Counted from the first letter of the stretch, positions 17,046-25,570 are shown. The stretch: 64,000 bases of DNA from Vibrio ezurae NBRC 102218 (GCF_000467185.1 NZ_BATM01000008.1:124001-188000), one strand, 5' to 3'. A program made the numbers and translations. Notes: generated by a model from the sequence alone, not told the origin.

Positions 17046-17203
17046 AATAATTCCTAATGGAGTGGGTGACTCAGTAAAAGTGAGGGTGCACCTTAACACA
17101 GACCCTTGGGTGAATATAAATATTAGTTGGATATTCTGGGGTGATGTTGGGATCCATAGTGTTTTTGCTATTTGATAAGAGCATGCGTTACGGCGTCAGC
17201 GAT

Positions 17204-17258
17204 AATTAAGTTGACCAAATCAACTACTTTAATTATAGTTGTCATTGTCAACTTAATT
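17204..17258. promoter_or_regulatory. Large two-part inverted repeat upstream of the DUF3861 gene
   Basis: Outer arms AATTAAGTTGAC (17204-17215) and GTCAACTTAATT (17247-17258) are perfect 12-bp complements. Inner arms CAACTA (17221-17226) and TAGTTG (17236-17241) are also complementary. The structure ends 14 bases before the start codon. It could be a regulator binding site or an mRNA hairpin; the repeated GTTGAC/GTCAAC boxes favour a DNA operator. Confidence 0.55.
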
Positions 17259-17272
17259 CAAAGGGGTCATCT

Positions 17273-17575
17273 ATGATTCGCAAAGTAAGAAAAGATCATC
17301 ACTACAGCGTAACTATTGAAGAAACTACCGCAGAAGGCGAAGTACAAAAATTGCAATTTGAATTCGAAGATCGAGAAGATATGTTTAACGTTGTGGCTAT
17401 GGTTAATAAAGGTACCGACTTAACGGCTGAAGAGGCAACAAGAGTAGGGGTTGCGCTGAGATTGCTTGGGCCTGTGATGATGGTGAATCGAAAACACACG
17501 CTGTTTTCTGAGTTCATGCCTCACTTTAAGACGTTTATGCAGAGTTTTAAAAAGGGCTTAAAGGCGCAGCAATAA
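17273..17575 (+). CDS. DUF3861 family protein
   Basis: A 100-residue cytoplasmic protein with no signal or membrane segment. Pattern elements HHYSVTIEETT, LQFEFEDREDMFNVV, VGVALRLLGPVMM and NRKHTLFSEFMPHFKTFM fit DUF3861, a family of unknown function. A good RBS (AAGGGG) lies about 7 bases upstream. The gene stands alone: the upstream neighbour diverges, the downstream one converges. The striking inverted repeat just before the start implies individual regulation. Confidence 0.8.
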   Translation: MIRKVRKDHHYSVTIEETTAEGEVQKLQFEFEDREDMFNVVAMVNKGTDLTAEEATRVGVALRLLGPVMMVNRKHTLFSEFMPHFKTFMQSFKKGLKAQQ

Positions 17576-17648
17576 CTGCAAAGTGATTAATGCAATCAAT
17601 CAAACTGAACGTGATAAGCGAATGAGAATTTTATTGGATGGGAAAAGA

Positions 17649-17679
17649 AACAAAGGTCGCATAAGCTGCGACCTTTGTT
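17649..17679. terminator. Bidirectional terminator-like hairpin
   Basis: A 13-bp perfect stem (17649-17661 with 17667-17679, loop TAAGC) lies between the converging DUF3861 and AEC genes. The T-rich tail is better on the minus strand, so it mainly serves the AEC gene. Confidence 0.75.
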
Positions 17680-17708
17680 CGTCTAAGTACTGTTTGAAGT
17701 TCTCGCGG

Positions 17709-18665
17709 TTAATACAGTAAATTCATACTGTTTAGAATCACCAAACCAATAGTGGTGGTAATAACCGATAAGATAGTGGTTAGAGCGATAATATTGGCTG
17801 CCAGAGTTGAGTTTCCGCCCATTGAGCGAGCCATAATATAACTGGCGGCGGCGGTTGGCGCTGCGGTCATAAAGAAGATGATTCCTAGCGCTTCGGCGCG
17901 AAACCCTAGAGCATAAGCCAATAAACAGCTGAATATTGGTGCGACAACCAGTTTAATTATTGTCGCTAGCCAAGTGGCGAACGTTTCTGCTCGCAGTGAT
18001 TTAAGATCCAGTGAGCCACCCGTACACAGCAGAGCAAGAGGCAAGGTCATACTAGCAAAGTAGTGACCGGCGTCTGAGGCAATTTTTGGGATAGGTAAGC
18101 CAAGTGTTGAATACAGTAATCCGGCAATGATTGAGATGATCAGAGGGTTGCTAGTAATACTTTTGCTCATGGCTTTTAACGCACTACTGCCTGATTGTTC
18201 CCCTTTAGGTGTTAACGATACCACGGCCAAAACATTATAAAGCAAGGTGGTAGCAGCTACATAAATTGCGGCGGTAGCCACCCCATCACTGCCGTAAATA
18301 TTGGCGACGTAGGCAAGGGCAATGATCCCAGTGTTAGAACGAAACGCTCCTTGTATGGTCACGCCGTTGTCTTTGTTTCCCTTTAATATCACACCAATTA
18401 ATGCAGTACAAAATGCAAAAAACAGTAAGCTGCTGCCTACAGTAAAGCCCACTAACGAAGCGCTGGTGGCAAAGTCGTGATCCGCTTCTACAAGGCTAAG
18501 AAATAGCATAGTAGGCAGGGTAACTTTAAACACCAGATTGGACGCACTTTGTATAAAGACGTCATTAATCACCGATGTCTTTTTTAGGACAACACCCATA
18601 ACTAAGATTAAACAGATTGGCCCTGTGACCGAGATAGAAAAAGCGAGCTGATCGAAAAGTCCCAT
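17709..18665 (-). CDS. AEC-family (auxin efflux carrier-like) transporter
   Basis: About 318 residues and ten hydrophobic helices in two halves, as in the AEC/bile-acid transporter fold. Recognisable parts are GPICLILVMGVVLKK, FKVTLPTMLFLSL, FRSNTGIIALAY and MTAAPTAAASYIMARSMGG. Family members export or import small organic acids such as malate; the substrate here is unknown. The ATG at 18665 is preferred over a TTG 12 bases upstream. It stands alone, converging with the DUF3861 gene. Inner membrane. Confidence 0.88.
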   Translation of the reverse strand: MGLFDQLAFSISVTGPICLILVMGVVLKKTSVINDVFIQSASNLVFKVTLPTMLFLSLVEADHDFATSASLVGFTVGSSLLFFAFCTALIGVILKGNKDNGVTIQGAFRSNTGIIALAYVANIYGSDGVATAAIYVAATTLLYNVLAVVSLTPKGEQSGSSALKAMSKSITSNPLIISIIAGLLYSTLGLPIPKIASDAGHYFASMTLPLALLCTGGSLDLKSLRAETFATWLATIIKLVVAPIFSCLLAYALGFRAEALGIIFFMTAAPTAAASYIMARSMGGNSTLAANIIALTTILSVITTTIGLVILNSMNLLY

Positions 18666-18889
18666 AAATGCCTGCAAAATGTTAAGTGTGACGGGAAAGG
18701 CTCAAAATTGTGGTTTTGTACTACAAGTGAGCAAGGCGCCTATAATGCCATGATTATCACTGGCTTGTAAAAGTCATTCCAGCTTACGCTGATTGAGTTG
18801 CTGTATCAGAAATGAGAAATCTATGACCTGAGGTTACTTTTTGAGTGATATAACGTAAGATGTGCGCCTAATTTTCTCGGGGATACAGT

Positions 18890-20881
18890 GTGAAAAGAGA
18901 ACAGTTCGAACTATTGGCACCAGGTGGTGACTTAGATTCAATTAAAGCTGCAATCGCTGCGGGTGCAGACGCGATCTATTGTGGCTTAGATAGGTTTAAT
19001 GCTCGTAATAGAGCAACCAACTTAACATTGGATAACTTAAACGGTGTCATTGAACTGGCGCATCAACATCAATGTAAAATCTTTGTCACGCTTAATGTAT
19101 TGATATTAGAGAGCGAGTTACCTGCTATCGTGCGTCTATTAAGTCAGTTGAACACGACCAAAGTAGATGGCGTTATTGTGCAAGATTTAGGTTTGGCCTA
19201 CCTGCTTAAACATCATTTTCCCGAGCTAGATGTACATGCTTCTACACAGTTAAATACGCACAACGAAGGACAAATACTGTTCCTCAATCAGTTGGGGGCC
19301 AGTCGCGTCAACCTTTCGCGCGAGCTTAATATCACCGAGATTAAGCACCTTGCGCAATTTGGTTTGCAGCACGATGTATTGATGGAAGTGTTTGTGCATG
19401 GCTCCTACTGCATTGGCTTTTCTGGATTGTGCTATATCAGTTCTGCAAGAAACGGCGCATCTGGCAACCGAGGTCGATGCAGTCAGCCTTGTCGCGATCA
19501 GTATCAAACGACAGAAATGGGCAGCCATTACCCGTTAAACTTAAAAGATAACTCTGCCTTTGGCGATCTCGAAGCACTGGTTGATGCCGGTGTGTATTCA
19601 TTGAAAGTAGAAGGGCGCATTAAAAAATCTCACTATGTGTTTACTGTGGTGGATAATTGGCGCAAGCAAATAGACAGATTTTGCGATGGTGAGCCGCTAT
19701 TAACCGATAAAACTGAGCTGTATACCGTATTTAACCGCGATTTCTCGAACGGCTTTTTGCAGGGTAACTTTGGCAAAAACATGTTCATTGATAACCCAAG
19801 AGATAATGCAGTCACGCATTTTTCTAAAGTGTATCAATGCACCTCAGAAGAGCAGGTCAACAGCGTTAAAACCAAGCTTTACGACGATAAAACGCAAATC
19901 ATTGAGCATGTGGCTAAGGCAACCGCTGACTTTGATGTGACCGCCGAAACTGGACATGGTTCAACATTAAAAAGTGGTATTGATACCTCGAAGATTTTAA
20001 CTTTGTCTCATCATCAGCCAGAGAACTCAGTAGCGCACCTTTCAGTGCTAATTTCATCGCCAGAAGATGTGAGTTTATTGTCTCATTCCGATGTGGACGT
20101 GTATTACCAAATGCCAATGGGCGTAAAGGCAGAGCTGGCGAAACTTATCACACTCTTTACTGAGCACCCACAGCTTAAACCTTGTTTCCCTGCCATTTTG
20201 ATTGGTGAGGATTTCTCCGCATCAATAGAGTTTTTAGCGGCTGTGCGCCCTGAAATGTTAATCACCAACAATGCAGGTGTGGCGTATCAAGCGCAGCAGA
20301 TGAATTTAGTATGGGTGGCAGGCCCGCACATGAATACCTCAAACTCATTTGCGATGCATTGTCAGCAACAAGAATTTGGCGCAAGTGGTGCCTTCATCTC
20401 TAACGAATTGAGCAAAGTGCAAATCCGTCAGTTAAAGCGTCCACAAAACTTCAGAACCTTCTACAGCATTTATCACCCAAATACTTTACTAACCAGTCGT
20501 CAGTGTTTGTTCCAACAAACCGAAGGTTGTAAGAAAATCAAAGTGAATAAAGGCTGCTTAAAACGCTGTGAAAAACGCACTTCAATTATCAATCTAAAAG
20601 ATAATCCGTATGTCATTCAAAAGCATAAAGGCAGTCACAACAGCATCTACAGTGAGCACAATGTGCTGAACTTAGAAATACTTGCAGATTTCCCTAACTT
20701 GCTGACCGATGTGATGATTGATCTTCGAGACATTCAAACTGAAACGCAAGTGGCAGTGTCAAAAGGGCAGTTAATCGAACTCTTCTTAGAGGCACTCAAG
20801 CAGAGTGAAGAGGGGGCAGTGGGTAATGTCCATCGGGCGTTAACACCAACGGTTAATCAGCAGTACCATAAAGGTATATAG
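18890..20881 (+). CDS. U32 family peptidase / RlhA-like protein
   Basis: A 663-residue cytoplasmic protein. The N-terminus FELLAPGGDLDSIKAAIAAG begins a TIM-barrel-like domain, and the U32 signature follows as EVFVHGSYCIGFSGLCYISS with Cys pairs continuing in GRCSQPCRDQY. More Cys lie in the C-terminal part (CLFQQTEGC, GCLKRCEKR). The length and layout fit the large U32 group that includes E. coli RlhA (YdcP), needed for hydroxylation of C2501 in 23S rRNA; peptidase activity is doubtful for this group. It could be RlhA or a sister. A repeat-borne terminator follows. Confidence 0.85.
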   Translation: MKREQFELLAPGGDLDSIKAAIAAGADAIYCGLDRFNARNRATNLTLDNLNGVIELAHQHQCKIFVTLNVLILESELPAIVRLLSQLNTTKVDGVIVQDLGLAYLLKHHFPELDVHASTQLNTHNEGQILFLNQLGASRVNLSRELNITEIKHLAQFGLQHDVLMEVFVHGSYCIGFSGLCYISSARNGASGNRGRCSQPCRDQYQTTEMGSHYPLNLKDNSAFGDLEALVDAGVYSLKVEGRIKKSHYVFTVVDNWRKQIDRFCDGEPLLTDKTELYTVFNRDFSNGFLQGNFGKNMFIDNPRDNAVTHFSKVYQCTSEEQVNSVKTKLYDDKTQIIEHVAKATADFDVTAETGHGSTLKSGIDTSKILTLSHHQPENSVAHLSVLISSPEDVSLLSHSDVDVYYQMPMGVKAELAKLITLFTEHPQLKPCFPAILIGEDFSASIEFLAAVRPEMLITNNAGVAYQAQQMNLVWVAGPHMNTSNSFAMHCQQQEFGASGAFISNELSKVQIRQLKRPQNFRTFYSIYHPNTLLTSRQCLFQQTEGCKKIKVNKGCLKRCEKRTSIINLKDNPYVIQKHKGSHNSIYSEHNVLNLEILADFPNLLTDVMIDLRDIQTETQVAVSKGQLIELFLEALKQSEEGAVGNVHRALTPTVNQQYHKGI

Positions 20882-20928
20882 ATAGGTTTTTATTCTCTTA
20901 TTTAGGATGGGACAGAAAAATCGTGATG

Positions 20929-21076
20929 CAAGCTATTGCGCTTTAACCTTGCAAGCGCATAAAACGCCTTAATGCAAAGTCACACTAGAGTCATTGAGGC
21001 GTTTTTTATTTGTTTTATGCGTATTTTTCGACACAAAGCTTCAACACAGTATTGGACAATTATGTGTCAGGTATAT
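20929..21076 (+). repeat. Dispersed terminator-bearing repeat, copy A
   Basis: This copy starts with CAAGCTATTGCGCTTTAAC and carries the hairpin at 20962-21004. It ends in a block resembling CACAAAGCTTCAACACAG then TATTGGACA. The same parts in the same order occur at 37396-37560. The initial box also occurs, inverted, at 25671-25685 and 39571-39586. Confidence 0.65.
20962..21007 (+). terminator. Terminator after the U32 gene, inside repeat copy A
   Basis: A 13-bp stem with one G-T wobble (AAACGCCTTAATG with CATTGAGGCGTTT), a 17-base loop, then TTTTTT. It lies 80 bases past the U32 stop. Confidence 0.8.
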
Positions 21077-21242
21077 TACTAAATTAGGATATAACGGATT
21101 TGCTTAGGTATGAGACATCAACGCCCAATTAAGGGGTGAACAACGCTATCACCCAACCTAAAACACTGTGTCATAAACACTAAATTTGAAGAAGAAGCAA
21201 AAGGGCCAAGCGTTGTGAATCCTTCTTAAATTGCTTGTAGGT

Positions 21243-21367
21243 TTATGAAGCCATCGATATCACAGAGTTTGCAAGGCGCTTCTCGTTTCCAAGCTTAGTC
21301 GTATAATAACGCTCGTCGATACCAAATAGGACGTATTTTAGGTCGTCTTCTGATGATATTGAAAACT
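21243..21367 (-). pseudogene. Possible 3' remnant of a gene cut by the IS66 element
   Basis: On the minus strand the 125 bases next to the IS end encode an open, protein-like tail (SEDDLKYVLFGIDERYY, then TTKLGNEKRLANS) ending in TAA. No start is possible outside the IS, and the DNA on the other side of the IS does not continue the frame. It may be the C-terminal scrap of a lost gene. The family is not recognised and chance is possible. Confidence 0.3.
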
Positions 21368-21390
21368 GTATGCGCCCCATGAACCCACGG
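21368..21390 (+). repeat. IS66 left terminal inverted repeat
   Basis: GTATGCGCCCCATGAACCCA begins the element just outside the tnpC stop. It pairs with the right end at 23709-23731. Confidence 0.65.
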
Positions 21391-21400
21391 GGCAATATTA

Positions 21401-22930
21401 CTAGTGCTTGAAGTTCCAAGGTAGGAGCGCATCGATATCTGGCTCTGCTTTCGCCAACTCTTTCATGCACTTGACCATATAGTCATAGAGGATAAACCCA
21501 TTAGCTTTTGCCGTTTCGACGATACTGTAAAGCATTGCGCTAGCGTCAGCACCATTTACCGTGCTCGAGAATAACCAATTTTTTCGGCCAATGACCAGCG
21601 GTTTAATTGCGCGTTCAGCACGGTTATTGTCTATCGATAAGTGACCGTCATCGATGTAGCGGATCAGCTTCGGCCATTGCCCGAGCGTGTATTTTATCGC
21701 TTTGCCTAATGGGCTAGAGCTTATCATTTGCTGGGTCGTCATCCACTCGTACAGTTCATCCAGTATCGGCTTGGCATGCCGCTGACGCTCTGCTCTTCGT
21801 GTTTCAACAGACGCACCTTTTAAGCGTGATTCTATCCCATAGAGCTTTTGGATTTTGGCCAACGCTTTATCTGCTTTGCCTGACTTACCTTTGCCTTGAA
21901 GCTTCTTCGCATCCATGAACTTACGCCTTGCATGCGCCAAGCAGCCAACATTGGTCACTTGGTGAAGACCGTCATAGGCCGCATAGCCATCGGTTTGCAG
22001 ATAGCCATTAAAGTTACCCAAGAAAGCAACAGGACACGCCCTCGCGCGACTGTTTTGGTAGTCGTACAAGGCGATATTCTTCACGTTGGGGAGTGTGGCA
22101 TCTGGGGAGTCTGCGCCTGACCAGTAGAGCCACATGTAACACTGCTTATCTTCCTTGAGAACATTGAGTGGCGTTTCATCCGCCTGAACCACTGCTTGCT
22201 CTAGTAGGTGCGTTTTCAAGGCTGCGTAAAGTGGAGCGAACTTCTCACTGACTTGGATAATCCACCTTGCTATGGTGGTGCGTGATAGTTCTATACCCGA
22301 TTGGGTAAACAACGACTCTTGTCGATATAATGGCATTGCGTATTGATATTTGCCAAGGATGATGTTGGCGAGCAAGCTTTCTGTCGCGAAGCTCTTAGGG
22401 ATAATGCTTTGTGGCGCTGGCTTTTGAACGATGTGGCTTTTTTCTTCTGTTTGCTCACACTGACAGCAAGCATACTTAGGACGAACATATTCCAACACTT
22501 TAAGTACCGCTGGCGTAAACTCTAGTTTCTCACTGCGGTCTTCACCGATTTTATGAAGGTCATGATTACAGCAAGCGCATTGCTTTTCATGGTCGTCTAA
22601 ATCAAGTTCGATAACCTCACGGGGCAAGGTCTTTGGAAGTGGTTTGCGTTTACCGCGCTTCTTCGTTGTGGTGGTCGTCGTGACCTCAACCTCTTCTTCC
22701 TTAGCGGCTTCACATTCCACTTCGTTGAAGAGGTCACCTTGAGATTCATCGTAAGGCTTTAACGCCTCCGAGCGTTTAGCGAACTGGCGGTCGAAGGCAA
22801 GTTTGAGTTGTTCAAGTAGCGATTGACGCTCTTGTTTCAATTGGGTTTTTGACGCCATCAGTGCTTTCACCATCGCTTGTAGCTCGGCAACATCTTGACT
22901 TTCAGGGTTGATATTTGGCGTCTTTTTCAT
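21401..22930 (-). CDS. tnpC: IS66 transposase TnpC
   Basis: A 509-residue DDE transposase. Residues 10-50 form a predicted coiled coil; a Zn-ribbon with Cys pairs (CACCNHDL and CCQCEQTEE) follows, then the RNase-H-like catalytic core with acidic residues in VQADETPL, LQTDGYAAYDG and DNNRAERAIKP. The C-terminus LLPWNFKH is typical of IS66. The frame is intact, so the enzyme may be active. It lies within inverted repeats and downstream of tnpA and tnpB. Confidence 0.95.
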   Translation of the reverse strand: MKKTPNINPESQDVAELQAMVKALMASKTQLKQERQSLLEQLKLAFDRQFAKRSEALKPYDESQGDLFNEVECEAAKEEEVEVTTTTTTKKRGKRKPLPKTLPREVIELDLDDHEKQCACCNHDLHKIGEDRSEKLEFTPAVLKVLEYVRPKYACCQCEQTEEKSHIVQKPAPQSIIPKSFATESLLANIILGKYQYAMPLYRQESLFTQSGIELSRTTIARWIIQVSEKFAPLYAALKTHLLEQAVVQADETPLNVLKEDKQCYMWLYWSGADSPDATLPNVKNIALYDYQNSRARACPVAFLGNFNGYLQTDGYAAYDGLHQVTNVGCLAHARRKFMDAKKLQGKGKSGKADKALAKIQKLYGIESRLKGASVETRRAERQRHAKPILDELYEWMTTQQMISSSPLGKAIKYTLGQWPKLIRYIDDGHLSIDNNRAERAIKPLVIGRKNWLFSSTVNGADASAMLYSIVETAKANGFILYDYMVKCMKELAKAEPDIDALLPWNFKH

Positions 22931-22989
22931 GGCATTTATTATACTAAAATTATGCCGTTAATGCTTGGTGGATAAGGCTTTATTATCGT

Positions 22990-23343
22990 TTAAGTCATTG
23001 TGAAATTGTTTATTTTAACGGGTTTATGGCCGATAATCGTGAAGCCAGAAAGCAGTCTATCAAGCTCGAATTGAGTGAGGGTAAACACCTCATTTTTCTC
23101 TTGTGTAGGCCACTTGTACTTGGCTTTTTCGAGGCGTTTATACCAAAGAGCAAAGCCTGTTTTATCCCAGTACAATACTTTGATTTTATCGCGCTGTTTG
23201 TTGGTGAACAGGAACAGTGCACCACTCCCCAAAAATAAGTCGGTGTCATTTTCAATAATCGCAGCGAGACCGTTAATGGACTTTCTAAAATCGACACTCT
23301 CACGATACAGGTAAACCTCTGGTGCGCTGAGCATACGTTTCAT
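22990..23343 (-). CDS. tnpB: IS66 accessory protein TnpB
   Basis: A 117-residue intact IS66 Orf2 protein. Recognisable parts are EVYLYRESVDFRKSINGLA, LFLFTNKQRDKIKVLYWD and GFALWYKRLEKAKY. It is needed together with TnpA for transposition of IS66 elements, in an unknown way. The start overlaps the end of tnpA (ATGA), showing coupled translation; tnpC follows 59 bases after the stop. Confidence 0.95.
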   Translation of the reverse strand: MKRMLSAPEVYLYRESVDFRKSINGLAAIIENDTDLFLGSGALFLFTNKQRDKIKVLYWDKTGFALWYKRLEKAKYKWPTQEKNEVFTLTQFELDRLLSGFTIIGHKPVKINNFTMT

Positions 23344-23666
23344 GATAACGCACCGATAAGCTCTGCGAGATAGGCCACTGGCGTGCCTTGCGGAATGCTC
23401 AGCTCAACATCATTGACAAGCAGTGTCATGTTAGCCGTTGCAATTTGAGCTTGATACTTCGTCGTCTTTTCGACGACTTCAGCTCTAACGAAGCCTTGAT
23501 AAACCTCAGTTTTGTTGAGTTGTTTACGTTTGGCATAAAACGTTGAAGGATTGACTTCCTTGAGCTTACAAAATGCAAGTGTAGACAATGAGCTAGATTC
23601 AGATTGCTCGATAAGCGTTTGCCATTCTTGGGTGGTGCGTCGTATACCCATTTCAAATCTCCTCAT
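23340..23666 (-). CDS. tnpA: IS66 accessory protein TnpA
   Basis: A 108-residue protein with an N-terminal helix-turn-helix-like stretch (RTTQEWQTLIEQSESSS, ALAF-CKLKEVNPSTFYAKRK pattern) as in IS66 Orf1. It probably binds the element ends (family inference). It is the first gene of the element, beginning about 65 bases inside the right terminal repeat. The frame is intact. A second, truncated relative of the same gene lies at 25211. Confidence 0.88.
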   Translation of the reverse strand: MRRFEMGIRRTTQEWQTLIEQSESSSLSTLAFCKLKEVNPSTFYAKRKQLNKTEVYQGFVRAEVVEKTTKYQAQIATANMTLLVNDVELSIPQGTPVAYLAELIGALS

Positions 23667-23708
23667 AGTTGGAGACTTGATCTTATTATTCGTTTTAGGA
23701 GATTAGAA

Positions 23709-23731
23709 TGCGGGGTTTATGACTCGCTTAC
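23709..23731 (-). repeat. IS66 right terminal inverted repeat
   Basis: Read inward on the minus strand it starts GTAAGCGAGTCATAAACCCC, the GTAA start usual for IS66. It pairs imperfectly with 21368-21390. Confidence 0.7.
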
Positions 23732-24183
23732 CATATTTTAAGCTAACACTACACTATTACAACACCGACCAACACCCATATTGCGCCACTAAATTAAAAA
23801 ATCAGAAGTATATTAGTTCTTTAATCGTATCGAAAATTCACTTTTTACTATTCGCAAAAAAATTTCTATCACATGCGTAAATTGAACTCAACCTTTACAC
23901 TTTTCGTTGACTTATTAAGTCTGTCATAATTGTCAAACCAGATGTTAAATTCTGACAAGAAATAAGTCCACGTCCTAAATAGCACCCTAGTTTACGTTAG
24001 TGGGTTACAGTCCCCTGAGGGACAAAGACAACTAAGTACTACTGCGTAACTATACCCTCAACTTTATAGCATCAATAAACACCATGGATAGATAGTCGTA
24101 GAAATATTATATCCCTTACGTGAACCCTTGGAAGTTTAAATTAATTATGGGTAAAATAAAATTACACTTTAGAGGAATGAAAT
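23732..24183. other. 452-base AT-rich gap after the IS66 element
   Basis: No convincing coding frame on either strand. A short palindrome GTCCCCTGAGGGAC occurs near 24011. The promoter and RBS (AGAGGAATG) of the next gene lie in the last 60 bases. Confidence 0.5.
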
Positions 24184-24747
24184 ATGACCCCAAAACCTAT
24201 TCTTGCCAAGATTGCCGCTACAATATGGTTGATTTTCGGCTGTGTTATGGCGATCACTTTACTTTTCTTGGCATCTAAGTTTGAAGGTCAAGAAGCAACG
24301 CTATTACTGTTCTCACTAATCATACCCACAGCATTCATACTTCCCGCGTATAGAATACTGATAAATAAGGCTAAAGGGGTAAAACTCACTTCTGTTTTAA
24401 TCTTTTGTTTGAGTTTAGCTGTCATTTTTACTCAACGAATTCCAACTGAACAGTTTTTTATTCACCTAGCACTATTGTGTACATCTTTCTTAGGGTTTAT
24501 TGGCGACAAGAAATACAAAATTTATGTGAACAATGCGAATACTAGCAAAAAATTTGCAGACCCAACTCGATTCCAAATTCTACAAAAAGGAATCTCGTTA
24601 GTTGTTGTTGATTCTACCAAGTTAACAGCAAGAGATGATTTGAATAAACTTTTCTTAAAAGGGTACATACTAAAATCTGAGATTAATGCAGATACTCCAG
24701 AAGAGGCTTTGGCATATTTTGAAAAACAGAATCTTAGTAGCACATAA
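24184..24747 (+). CDS. Hypothetical four-helix membrane protein
   Basis: A 187-residue protein of unrecognised family. Four hydrophobic segments lie near residues 8-28, 38-58, 66-83 and 90-108. A cytoplasmic C-terminal domain of about 75 residues follows, with basic and acidic patches and the motif TPEEALAYFEKQ. The RBS AGAGG and ATG spacing are good, so the gene is probably real. It is flanked by an IS66 element and a deleted ccdA, inside what looks like an acquired patch. No function can be assigned. Confidence 0.7.
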   Translation: MTPKPILAKIAATIWLIFGCVMAITLLFLASKFEGQEATLLLFSLIIPTAFILPAYRILINKAKGVKLTSVLIFCLSLAVIFTQRIPTEQFFIHLALLCTSFLGFIGDKKYKIYVNNANTSKKFADPTRFQILQKGISLVVVDSTKLTARDDLNKLFLKGYILKSEINADTPEEALAYFEKQNLSST

Positions 24748-24947
24748 CCCACTGTTCCGGAAAGTTGAACAACCCGTCAAAATAGAGCATATAGTGCTAC
24801 TAGGTTAAGTGATAATAGATTGGTTCGCGTTGGGAGCTAGCATGACATACCAGCCCATAAATATGCAGTCGGGCTGTATTGTCGAGGTGGGTATTACATT
24901 GCGTTCAAGAACGGTCGGCCAGTCTTTTTCTAACTCACATTGTGACA

Positions 24948-25127
24948 CTAGAACACGCGGTGAGAATCAGAAAATAAACCATGCCTTCGGGTTAGCTCGT
25001 TACAAGCAGTGAGAGCTTCAGCATTTTGCTCTTGCCACTCTTCCTTAGTGCGTTGGGTGACCCCTTTCCCAAGGGTATTTTCCATAGTCGCTTTGTTTCG
25101 GGCTTGTGTATTGAATGATCTTCTCAT
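24948..25127 (-). pseudogene. ccdA: Internally deleted CcdA-type antitoxin
   Basis: A 59-residue frame with the N-terminus MRRSFNTQARNKAT and the tail QNAEALTACNELTRRHGLF then SDSHRVF. From memory these match the two ends of chromosomal CcdA antitoxins in Vibrio. CcdA is normally about 75-80 residues; the missing part corresponds to most of the ribbon-helix-helix DNA-binding fold. The toxin-binding tail is kept. No ccdB follows the stop on the minus strand. An IS66 end lies only 10 bases before the ATG, so the native promoter is gone. It may be a dead remnant or a solitary antitoxin tail. Confidence 0.65.
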
Positions 25128-25137
25128 GCCATTAATC

Positions 25138-25508
25138 GTAAACGGTTAATTAACCCCACGTACCAAGCTAACTGATTGTCTGCCATAGTATCTCTTTCTA
25201 AGGAGGTACTATGAATCAACAAGATAAACGGGCGTATTGGACAACCATTATTGAGAAGCAACAGCGCAGCGGCTTAAGCATCAAACAGTTTTGCATTGAT
25301 AACAGTATTAGCTATCAAACCTTTTACTATTGGGCGAAAAAACTAAACCAGCCAGAGCCTCAAACTGAAGTACAGCCGATTGTCGTTACTGAGCCTGCTA
25401 AAGATAGCTCGACGTGTGTGATCTTAACCTTTGGCAATGGCATTCGAGCGGAGTTACCTGCCACACTCAGTCCTCAACAAATTAGTCAAAGGGTTGAAGT
25501 AATATCTA
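25138..25508 (+). mobile_element. Truncated IS66-family element (left end and tnpA only)
   Basis: Starts with GTAAACGGTTAATTAACCCC, which matches the GTAA end of the intact IS66 copy at about 18 of 26 positions, and carries tnpA. It breaks off in the last codons of tnpA, where a different sequence (CGGGGTCAGGTCTT) begins. tnpB, tnpC and the right end are missing. Confidence 0.7.
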
Positions 25509-25549
25509 CGGGGTCAGGTCTTTGTTTTTGCATAATATTTTACCCCTAG
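25211..25549 (+). pseudogene. IS66 tnpA fragment with replaced C-terminus
   Basis: The first about 97 residues are an IS66 TnpA (KRAYWTTIIEKQQRSGLSIK, FCIDNSISYQTFYYWAKKL, LPATLSPQQISQRVEV). After VEVIST the frame runs into unrelated DNA (GSGLCFCIIFYP). A very strong RBS (AAGGAGG) precedes the ATG. With no partner genes left it cannot drive transposition. Whether the hybrid protein is made is unknown. Confidence 0.8.
25509..25522 (+). repeat. RAYT/REP-type element end, copy 1
   Basis: The 14-mer CGGGGTCAGGTCTT followed by a TTTGCAT-containing stretch occurs here and at 48180. Similar GGGGTCAGGTCTT ends are known to me from REP-associated tyrosine transposase elements in Vibrio. It marks the break point of the truncated IS66. 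Confidence 0.5.
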
Positions 25550-25570
25550 CAAGGAGAGGGGCATCAATAA

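Larger units (their letters stand above)
21368..23731 (-). mobile_element. Complete IS66-family insertion sequence
   Basis: About 2.36 kb carrying tnpA, tnpB and tnpC in the usual order on the minus strand. The outer ends are imperfect inverted repeats: GTATGCGCCCCATGAACCCA at the left, and the complement of GGTTTATGACTCGCTTAC at the right (about 15 of 22 matching). The 8 bases outside each end (TGAAAACT and CATATTTT) are not the direct repeat IS66 normally makes, so one flank has been rearranged since insertion. Confidence 0.88.

Noticed and set aside
20929..21076. Integron attC (VCR) site
   Set aside because: The hairpin has no R'/R'' boxes or recombination core; it is a terminator-like repeat.
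24809..25012. Plus-strand frame of 67 codons
   Set aside because: Overlaps the ccdA remnant on the other strand and has no RBS or protein-like pattern.
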